In this document: positions 57,749-64,000 of the stretch, in pieces
Layout: every line of letters starts with the position of its first letter
Numbering within the stretch: the stretch's first letter is position 1
NCBI RefSeq assembly: GCF_001654835.1
Contig: NZ_LXEP01000020.1
Span: 165,061-229,060, forward strand
From: Buttiauxella gaviniae ATCC 51604
GTDB lineage: Bacteria; Pseudomonadota; Gammaproteobacteria; Enterobacterales; Enterobacteriaceae
DNA length: 64,000 nt
Direction: 5' to 3'
Made by a program: the position numbers and the translations under genes
The notes under the pieces: model-generated
What the model saw: the letters and a program-made list of their open reading frames with translations, nothing else
What the model was told of the DNA's origin: nothing
Database searches by the model: none

Positions 57749-58710
57749 GTACCCAAGCTATTCCTGGCCGTCGCTGGTTCACTAAAGCGTGGCTGTTAGA
57801 ACAAAAATCCCTTATCGCTCTGCTGGTACTGATTGCGATTGTGTCGAGCCTTAGCCCGAACTTTTTCACCGTCAATAACCTGTTCAACATCCTGCAGCAA
57901 ACCTCTGTGAACGCCATTATGGCGGTTGGGATGACGCTGGTGATTCTGACTTCCGGGATCGACCTGTCCGTCGGTTCATTGCTGGCGTTGACCGGTGCGG
58001 TTGCGGCATCGATTGTGGGTTTAGAAGTCAATGCGCTGGTGGCTATTGCTGGTGCGTTGGCGTTAGGCGCGGCTATCGGTGCGGTGACGGGGATTATTGT
58101 CGCGAAAGGCCGAGTGCAGGCGTTTATCGCCACGTTGGTGATGATGCTTTTACTGCGTGGCGTGACCATGGTTTACACCAATGGCAGCCCGGTAAACATG
58201 GGGTTTTCTGATAACGCTGATCTGTTTGGCTGGTTTGGTATTGGTCGCCCACTGGGGATCCCAACGCCTGTGTGGATCATGGGTATCGTTTTCCTGGCTG
58301 CGTGGTACATGCTGCACCACACTCGCCTGGGGCGTTATATCTATGCGCTGGGCGGTAACGAAGCGGCAACGCGCCTGTCCGGCATCAGCGTTAATAAAGT
58401 CAAAATTATCGTTTACTCACTTTGCGGTCTGCTGGCGTCTTTGGCCGGGATCATCGAAGTGGCGCGTCTTTCTTCTGCACAACCGACGGCGGGCACGGGC
58501 TATGAACTGGATGCCATCGCGGCAGTGGTTCTTGGCGGCACAAGCCTCGCTGGCGGGAAAGGGCGAATTGTTGGGACGCTGATCGGGGCGCTGATCTTAG
58601 GCTTCCTCAATAACGGGCTGAATTTATTAGGTGTTTCTTCTTATTACCAGATGATCGTCAAAGCAGTGGTTATTTTACTGGCGGTGCTGGTGGACAACAA
58701 AAAGCAGTAA
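57745..58710 (+). CDS. rbsC: Ribose ABC transporter permease RbsC
   Basis: 321 residues, the E. coli length and nearly identical. Eight to ten hydrophobic segments carry [19 protein letters not shown] near residues 54-72 and the coupling segment [17 protein letters not shown] near 207-223. It also has [18 protein letters not shown] near 270-287. The channel works as a dimer. It starts [18 protein letters not shown]. rbsB begins 28 or 55 bp later, depending on the rbsB start used. Confidence 0.97.
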   Translation: MSTQAIPGRRWFTKAWLLEQKSLIALLVLIAIVSSLSPNFFTVNNLFNILQQTSVNAIMAVGMTLVILTSGIDLSVGSLLALTGAVAASIVGLEVNALVAIAGALALGAAIGAVTGIIVAKGRVQAFIATLVMMLLLRGVTMVYTNGSPVNMGFSDNADLFGWFGIGRPLGIPTPVWIMGIVFLAAWYMLHHTRLGRYIYALGGNEAATRLSGISVNKVKIIVYSLCGLLASLAGIIEVARLSSAQPTAGTGYELDAIAAVVLGGTSLAGGKGRIVGTLIGALILGFLNNGLNLLGVSSYYQMIVKAVVILLAVLVDNKKQ

Positions 58711-58723
58711 CAATCATAACCCT

Positions 58724-58777
58724 ACAGGACATCTGACTATGAATATGAAAACAGGACATCTGACTATGAATATGAAA
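58724..58777 (+). repeat. perfect 27-bp tandem duplication over the rbsB start
   Basis: The unit ACAGGACATCTGACTATGAA-TATGAAA occurs at 58724-58750 and again at 58751-58777. It contains the ribosome-binding AGGA and the start region ATGAATATG, so there are two complete start sites in the same frame. Confidence 0.95.
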
Positions 58778-59653
58778 AAACTGGCTACTCTGGTTTCCGC
58801 TGTTGCACTGAGCGCCACTGTCAGCGCTAACGCCATGGCTAAAGATACCATCGCGCTGGTTGTTTCCACGCTGAATAACCCGTTCTTCGTTTCCCTGAAA
58901 GACGGCGCACAGAAAGAAGCAGACAAACTGGGCTATAACCTGATTGTGTTGGACTCCCAGAATAACCCAGCGAAAGAACTGGCGAACGTGCAGGACCTAA
59001 CCGTTCGCGGCACTAAATTGATGCTTATCAACCCAACTGATTCCGATGCGGTAGGTAATGCGGTGAAAATGGCCAACCAGGCTAAAATCCCTGTGATTAC
59101 ACTCGACCGTATGGCGAATCAGGGTACTGTGGTCAGCCACATTGCTTCTGATAACGTGGCCGGCGGGAAAATGGCGGGTGACTTCATCGCTAAGAAACTG
59201 GGTGAAGGCGCGAAAGTTATCGAATTGCAGGGCATTGCTGGTGCATCCGCTGCGCGTGAACGTGGCGAAGGCTTCAAACAAGCGACTGCTGCGCACAAGT
59301 TTACTGTTCTGGCGAGCCAGCCTGCTGACTTCGACCGTACTAAGGGCCTGAACGTCATGCAAAACCTGCTGACTGCGCATCCTGATGTGCAGGCGGTCTT
59401 TGCTCAGAACGACGAAATGGCACTGGGCGCGTTGCGTGCTCTGCAAACTGCCGGTAAATCCGATGTTCTGGTTGTTGGCTTCGATGGCACAGCAGACGGC
59501 GTGAAAGCTGTTGAAGGTGGCAAACTGGGGGCCACTGTGGCTCAGATGGCTGACCAGATTGGTGTCATCGGCGTAGAAACTGCCGACAAAGTATTGAAAG
59601 GCGAAAAAGTCGACTCCAAAATCCCGGTTGACCTGAAGCTGATTACTAAATAA
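58766..59653 (+). CDS. rbsB: Periplasmic ribose-binding protein RbsB
   Basis: 295 residues from the ATG at 58766 ([25 protein letters not shown], signal peptide to about residue 25, then [15 protein letters not shown]). A duplicated 27-bp segment gives an equal in-frame start at 58739, which would add nine residues (MNMKTGHLT) before the signal peptide. Type I periplasmic-binding fold with ribose-contact residues in [51 protein letters not shown] and GFDGTADG. It feeds RbsAC and, in E. coli, the chemoreceptor Trg. Confidence 0.96.
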   Translation: MNMKKLATLVSAVALSATVSANAMAKDTIALVVSTLNNPFFVSLKDGAQKEADKLGYNLIVLDSQNNPAKELANVQDLTVRGTKLMLINPTDSDAVGNAVKMANQAKIPVITLDRMANQGTVVSHIASDNVAGGKMAGDFIAKKLGEGAKVIELQGIAGASAARERGEGFKQATAAHKFTVLASQPADFDRTKGLNVMQNLLTAHPDVQAVFAQNDEMALGALRALQTAGKSDVLVVGFDGTADGVKAVEGGKLGATVAQMADQIGVIGVETADKVLKGEKVDSKIPVDLKLITK

Positions 59654-59724
59654 GACAACAATAGAAAAGCAGGGCACCGTGCCACTACAGAAATGGGGTG
59701 GCACACTTAACTGGACTGATAAAA

Positions 59725-60654
59725 ATGAAAACTAAAGGCAATCTCGTCGTGCTGGGCAGTATTAACGCTGACCATATCCTTAATCTCGAACATTTCCCGA
59801 CGCCGGGTGAAACCGTTACCGGGCAAGAGTACCAGGTCGCGTTCGGTGGGAAAGGTGCCAACCAGGCTGTCGCAGCCGGGCGCAGCGGCGCAGACATTGC
59901 CTTTATTGCCTGTGTAGGCGATGACGACACCGGAAGCCGTGTTTGCAAGCAACTGGCAAGCGACAAAATTGATACCTCCCCTGTCAGTACTATTAAAGAA
60001 GCCTCTACAGGTGTGGCACTGATCTTCGTTAACGCTGCCGGTGAAAACGTGATTGGCATTCATGCCGGCGCGAATGGGGCATTAACGCCTGTGCTTGTCG
60101 CACAACAACATCAAAAAATCGCTGAAGCATCAGCGCTTTTAATGCAGCTGGAGTCACCGCTGGAAAGCGTACTGGCGGCCGCTAAAATTGCTCATCAGAA
60201 CAATACCCAAGTGATCCTCAACCCTGCACCTGCCTGTGAGTTATCTGACGAACTGCTCGGCCTGGTGGATATGATTACGCCGAATGAAACTGAAGCGGAA
60301 AAACTGACAGGTGTGCGCGTCGAAAATGATGACGACGCGGCGGTTGCGGCTCAGGCGCTTCACGCTAAAGGCATTGAAACCGTCATTATTACCCTCGGTA
60401 GCCGTGGTGTCTGGCTGAGTGAAAAGGGTAAAGGGCAACGCGTTGCAGGCTTTAAGGTCAAAGCCGTGGATACCATTGCGGCGGGCGATACCTTTAATGG
60501 TGCGCTGGTCACAGCATTACTGGAAGATAAACCAATGGCCGAGGCAATACGTTTTGCCCATGCCGCCGCCGCTATTGCCGTGACGCGTAAAGGCGCACAG
60601 CCTTCAGTGCCGTGGCGTCATGAAATCGACGAGTTTTTGCAGCTGCAAGGATAA
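59725..60654 (+). CDS. rbsK: Ribokinase
   Basis: 309 residues from the ATG at 59725 ([19 protein letters not shown]), the E. coli length. A GTG at 59698 is in frame but has no family support. PfkB-family motifs: [10 protein letters not shown] near residues 8-17, [15 protein letters not shown] near 39-53, and the catalytic region [20 protein letters not shown] near 246-265 with the Asp in GDTFNG. It makes ribose-5-phosphate from the ribose imported by RbsACB. It is 71 bp after rbsB and 2 bp before rbsR. Confidence 0.96.
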   Translation: MKTKGNLVVLGSINADHILNLEHFPTPGETVTGQEYQVAFGGKGANQAVAAGRSGADIAFIACVGDDDTGSRVCKQLASDKIDTSPVSTIKEASTGVALIFVNAAGENVIGIHAGANGALTPVLVAQQHQKIAEASALLMQLESPLESVLAAAKIAHQNNTQVILNPAPACELSDELLGLVDMITPNETEAEKLTGVRVENDDDAAVAAQALHAKGIETVIITLGSRGVWLSEKGKGQRVAGFKVKAVDTIAAGDTFNGALVTALLEDKPMAEAIRFAHAAAAIAVTRKGAQPSVPWRHEIDEFLQLQG

Positions 60655-60656
60655 TC

Positions 60657-61649
60657 ATGGCCACAATGAAAGACGTTGCGAAAATGGCGGGGGTTTCGAC
60701 TTCTACGGTTTCGCACGTCATTAATAACGACCGTTTCGTGAGTGATGCCATTCGTGAACGAGTTGATGCGGCAATTAAAACACTTAACTACGCGCCTTCT
60801 GCTTTAGCTCGTAGCCTCAAGCTCAATCAAACACATACTATTGGTATGTTAATCACCGCCAGTAGTAACCCGTTTTATTCTGAACTGGTGCGAGGGGTTG
60901 AGCGAAGCTGCTTTGAGCGTGGATACAGTCTGGTGCTTTGCAATACCGAAGGCGACGAGCAGCGCATGAACCGCAATCTGGAGACATTGCTGCAAAAGCG
61001 TGTCGACGGGCTTTTGCTGTTGTGCACCGAAACACATCTCCCTTCCCCAGAAATAATGAGCCGCTACCCTTCTATTCCTACAGTGATGATGGATTGGGCA
61101 CCTTTTGAAGGTGAGAGCGATGTTATTCAGGACAACTCACTGCTTGGTGGTGAGACCGCGACGCAACATCTTATTGATAAAGGTTATACCCGCATCGCCT
61201 GCATTACAGGGCCGCAGGATAAAACGCCGGCGCGGTTGCGCCTCGAGGGTTATCGCAAAGCGATGAATCGCGCCGGTCTTGAGATTCATGAAGGCTTTGA
61301 GATTATCGGTGACTTTGAGTTTCAGGGCGGTTTCACTGCTATGAACTCGCTGCTTGCACTGGAAGAGCCACCGCACGCCGTGTTTACTGGCAACGATGCG
61401 ATGGCGGTCGGGGCTTACCACGCGCTGTATCAGGCCGGGCTTAAGGTTCAACAAGATATGGCCGTGGTCGGTTATGACGATATCGAACTTGCCCGCTATA
61501 TGACGCCACCGCTTACCACTATTCATCAGCCTAAAGATGAGCTAGGTGAGCTGGCCGTTGATGTCCTGATACATCGAATGGCGCAACCCACGTTGGATAA
61601 ACAGCGCCTGTTTCTGACGCCTGAGCTGGTGGTGCGTGGTTCAGCCTAG
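60657..61649 (+). CDS. rbsR: LacI-family ribose operon repressor RbsR
   Basis: 330 residues, the E. coli length. The helix-turn-helix is [33 protein letters not shown] near residues 4-36, with hinge [13 protein letters not shown] near 44-56. It represses rbsDACBKR through the palindromes at 55697 and 55777 until ribose binds. It is the last gene of the operon, 2 bp after rbsK, and its final 4 bases overlap the end of the convergent hsrA. Confidence 0.96.
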   Translation: MATMKDVAKMAGVSTSTVSHVINNDRFVSDAIRERVDAAIKTLNYAPSALARSLKLNQTHTIGMLITASSNPFYSELVRGVERSCFERGYSLVLCNTEGDEQRMNRNLETLLQKRVDGLLLLCTETHLPSPEIMSRYPSIPTVMMDWAPFEGESDVIQDNSLLGGETATQHLIDKGYTRIACITGPQDKTPARLRLEGYRKAMNRAGLEIHEGFEIIGDFEFQGGFTAMNSLLALEEPPHAVFTGNDAMAVGAYHALYQAGLKVQQDMAVVGYDDIELARYMTPPLTTIHQPKDELGELAVDVLIHRMAQPTLDKQRLFLTPELVVRGSA

Positions 61650-63028
61650 CGTTTAATCATGTTGCGCCCATCTTTCGGGCGTAACAGTAAGAACACCAGA
61701 GCCGAAACGAGCGTCACCGCCCCCATCGTCAGGAACGTATAGTGGAACTGCTCGACAGTATTAATACTCTCGATGCCCTCATATAGACGAAGTACTGCTG
61801 CACTTACCGCGACGCCAAGGCTAATTGCCAGTTGTTGCGTCACGGCCAACACGCTATTCCCGCTACTGGCATTTTCATCGGTAAGATCGGCAAGCGTAAT
61901 TGTGTTCATTGCGGTGAACTGCGTGGACATCGCCATCCCCAGAATAAACAGTGGCAAAATGAGTAGCCACACTTCCATCCCTGGCGACTGCAGTGAGAAT
62001 TGCCCAATCAGCAAACCAATAACCAGTGTCACTCCCACTAAAGTTTTCCTGTAACCAAGCTTACGCAATACTTGCGTCACAGTGGATTTTGCCAATAGTG
62101 AACCAATCGCAGTCGGTGCCATCATGCAGCCTGCGATCAACGCCGAATAGCCAAAGCCAACCTGTAGCATTAAAGGCATAAGGAACGGTACACAACCGGT
62201 TCCCAGGCGCGAAGCTAGATTCCCGACAATACCTATAGAGAAGGTTCTGGTGCGAAACATCGGAAGGGCGATAAGCGGCGTGGGGTGTCGGCGTGCATGC
62301 CATATATAAGTTGCCAACAGAACAAGGCCACCCAAAATCGTCAGAATGCCGATATAGCTGGCAACAATACGCTCCCCGAATAACTCCATCCCGCTTGAGA
62401 TCATTACCAGACTTAATCCAAAGAGAAGGAAGCCAGTCATATCAAAGCCACGACGGGGAGTCGTAAAGTTTGGCATGTATTTTCGCGCGTAGATGAGCCC
62501 GAGAATACCGATAGGTATATTAATGAGGAAAATCCAGTGCCAGCTTGCCCAGGTAACTAATACGCCACCGAGCAATGGGCCAAGAATTGGGCCGACGAGC
62601 CCTGGCATGGTTACAAAGTTTAAAACAGGCAAGAGTTCACTGCGCGGATAGGCTCGCAGTAATGCTAAGCGGGCGACCGGCATCATCATCGCCCCGCCGA
62701 TACCCTGTATCACACGGAAGACAACCAACTCACCAAGTGAGTTTGACATTGCACAGGCAAACGAGCCAAGAGTGAAGAGAGACACCGCGAACATAAACAC
62801 ACGTCGTGTGCCAAAGCGGTCGGCAAGCCAGCCGCTGACAGGGATTAGCATTGCAACGGTAAGCGTGTAACTAATAATCGCTGATTGCATTGCCAGCGGT
62901 GATCGTCCAAGACTATGAGCGATGGCGGGCAACGCGGTGTTTAGAATGGTGGCATCCAGCGCCTGCATAAAGAAGGCCATTGCCGCAATCCACGGTAACC
63001 CGGCCATACTGCGAGCTGTTTTGGTCAT
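61646..63028 (-). CDS. hsrA: MFS drug:H+ antiporter-type protein HsrA (14-TM, EmrB-like)
   Basis: 460 residues (E. coli 475, so slightly short at the C-terminus). It has about 14 hydrophobic segments, with [27 protein letters not shown] near residues 18-44, motif [12 protein letters not shown] near 66-76 and [19 protein letters not shown] near 119-137. It resembles E. coli HsrA/YieO throughout, including the [36 protein letters not shown] stretch. The substrate is not known. It follows yieP by 42 bp and is probably cotranscribed with it. Confidence 0.94.
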   Translation of the reverse strand: MTKTARSMAGLPWIAAMAFFMQALDATILNTALPAIAHSLGRSPLAMQSAIISYTLTVAMLIPVSGWLADRFGTRRVFMFAVSLFTLGSFACAMSNSLGELVVFRVIQGIGGAMMMPVARLALLRAYPRSELLPVLNFVTMPGLVGPILGPLLGGVLVTWASWHWIFLINIPIGILGLIYARKYMPNFTTPRRGFDMTGFLLFGLSLVMISSGMELFGERIVASYIGILTILGGLVLLATYIWHARRHPTPLIALPMFRTRTFSIGIVGNLASRLGTGCVPFLMPLMLQVGFGYSALIAGCMMAPTAIGSLLAKSTVTQVLRKLGYRKTLVGVTLVIGLLIGQFSLQSPGMEVWLLILPLFILGMAMSTQFTAMNTITLADLTDENASSGNSVLAVTQQLAISLGVAVSAAVLRLYEGIESINTVEQFHYTFLTMGAVTLVSALVFLLLRPKDGRNMIKR

Positions 63029-63070
63029 TTTTATCCTGATGTTTTAAGGCAACCAGGAAAATGCGTGTCC

Positions 63071-63769
63071 TTACCTTTGAGCGAGAGGTTCTTTTAACAA
63101 TGCCTGACCTGCAATTAACGCGGCCTGGCTGTCGCTCTGGGTAATGGCATCCACAATTGCCTGGTGCAAATCGAGCTTAATAACTTCGTTATCTGTTATT
63201 GCGGTAAAGTAATTGTAATAAATAGAACGGAATAAGTTAGCGAAAGAACAAAGGAAAGGGTTACCACTCATTGCATAGATTTGTTCATGGTAAGCCATAT
63301 CGACTTCTATCCAGCGCTGGCGGTCAAACGAGCCTTTCAGCGTTACCATTTCTACCATCATCTCGTTGAGAAAGGCTTTCTGCTCTTGAGTACCATTAAT
63401 AGCGGCCATGGCACAGGCTTGTGGTTCCAGGCTATTACGCATAACAAGGAAGTAATCCACCACATCATTAAAGTTCTCCTCTGTCATCCACCACGCGAGC
63501 AACTCCTTATCAAGGAAGTTCCAGTAACTGCGAGGCATAACTCGAGTACCAATACGCGGGCGAGGTAGAACCATTCCTTTTGCTGTTAATGTCTTTACTG
63601 CTTCTCGTACCGCTGTGCGGCTAACACCGAAGATCTCACCCAATTCGATTTCACCAGGCAATATACTGCCAGCTTCGTACTCTCCGCGGAGAATGCGTTG
63701 CGCTAGTTTTTCCGCAAGAACATAGGAAAGGTTCTTTTGTGCCGCGAGTTGTTGTGCAGAGAGAGACAT
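63071..63769 (-). CDS. yieP: FadR/GntR-family transcriptional regulator YieP
   Basis: 232 residues (E. coli 230). The N-terminal winged helix-turn-helix is GEIELGEIFGVSRTAVREAVKTLTAKGMVLPRPRIGT near residues 39-75. The C-terminal helical FCD-type domain covers about 90-225 with the metal-binding-like His residues in VDMAYHEQIY and LDLHQAIVDAI. It lies directly upstream of hsrA and close to the rRNA promoter, as in E. coli. Its regulon is poorly known. Confidence 0.95.
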   Translation of the reverse strand: MSLSAQQLAAQKNLSYVLAEKLAQRILRGEYEAGSILPGEIELGEIFGVSRTAVREAVKTLTAKGMVLPRPRIGTRVMPRSYWNFLDKELLAWWMTEENFNDVVDYFLVMRNSLEPQACAMAAINGTQEQKAFLNEMMVEMVTLKGSFDRQRWIEVDMAYHEQIYAMSGNPFLCSFANLFRSIYYNYFTAITDNEVIKLDLHQAIVDAITQSDSQAALIAGQALLKEPLAQR

Positions 63770-63920
63770 AAATGCAATTCCTTTAGCGTTGTTTCTATTA
63801 GTAGTATGCCACCAGGTGTCCTTTCCTGATGCTTAAAACAGCAAATATCCCGTGTTACTGCTGTTTTGCAGTGCTTTTGGCGAAAAAAAAGACGCTTGGT
63901 AATCTATTTGCAATAAACAC

Positions 63921-64000
63921 TTGTCAGCTTCCAGAAAATCCCTATACTGCGCCTCCACTGACACGGCACAACGGCTTACAAACCGGCTTGTCAGCCAGAC
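63921..64000 (+). promoter_or_regulatory. rRNA operon P1 promoter and leader (rrnC position)
   Basis: -35 TTGTCA (63921-63926) and -10 TATACT (63943-63948), 16 bp apart, then the GC-rich discriminator GCGCC and ACTGACACGG, all typical of rrn P1. The A/T-rich UP region (63880-63920) and the Fis-site zone lie upstream. The window ends in the leader. A 16S gene should follow just outside, because yieP lies next to rrsC in E. coli. Confidence 0.85.

Overview
This window is chromosomal DNA of a gamma-proteobacterium in the family Enterobacteriaceae, spanning the replication origin. Gene order from yidA to an rRNA promoter follows the E. coli/Salmonella/Klebsiella arrangement, and most proteins read as close orthologues of E. 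coli K-12 proteins. The ramR-romA-ramA locus (absent from E. coli K-12), a pectin lyase gene and roughly 50% GC by eye suggest a relative of Klebsiella, Kluyvera, Buttiauxella or Lelliottia. I cannot fix the genus. I see no prophage, IS element, CRISPR array or tRNA.

Layout. 1-9.5 kb: a cut FUSC-family transporter gene, yidA, yidB, then the replication operon gyrB-recF-dnaN-dnaA, all leftward. 9.3-13.2 kb: rightward rpmH-rnpA-yidD-yidC and mnmE. 13.3-24.8 kb is accessory: an aldo/keto reductase with a divergent AraC regulator where E. coli carries the tna operon, yieE-chrR, ramR/romA-ramA, adeP, yieH, and a LacI regulator divergent from an orphan ascorbate-type PTS. 24.9-29.4 kb: phoU-pstBACS (leftward) with two Pho boxes. 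29.5-31.9 kb: an RluF-like pseudouridine synthase and an ExuT-like hexuronate transporter, inserted between pstS and glmS. 31.9-35.4 kb: glmUS. 35.7-37.9 kb: a family-9 pectate lyase gene with a KdgR-type box. 38-44.9 kb: atpIBEFHAGDC. 45.5-48.9 kb: rsmG, mnmG, oriC and mioC. 49-53.5 kb: asnC/asnA and viaA-ravA. 53.7-63.8 kb: kup, rbsDACBKR, hsrA and yieP. The right edge holds a ribosomal RNA P1 promoter and leader.

How the genes fit together. The core is the origin-proximal growth machinery: initiation and clamp loading, ribosome and tRNA modification, membrane insertion, ATP synthase and cell-wall amino sugars. The accessory layer is carbon scavenging and stress response. The pectate lyase and the ExuT-like transporter sit on either side of glmUS and could form a small pectin/galacturonate module under KdgR and CRP. 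RamR/RamA is an efflux/permeability switch with an operator placed over the romA -10 element. The PTS has no catabolic gene beside it.

The most distinctive features are small: two copies of a ~130-145 bp palindromic repeat inside operons (dnaN/recF and PTS IIA/IIB), a general tendency for repeats to abut or form stop codons, an in-frame 27-bp tandem duplication over the rbsB start, a triple LacI-type operator, paired rbs operators, and non-consensus DnaA boxes in oriC. I found no convincing wholly new multigene system.
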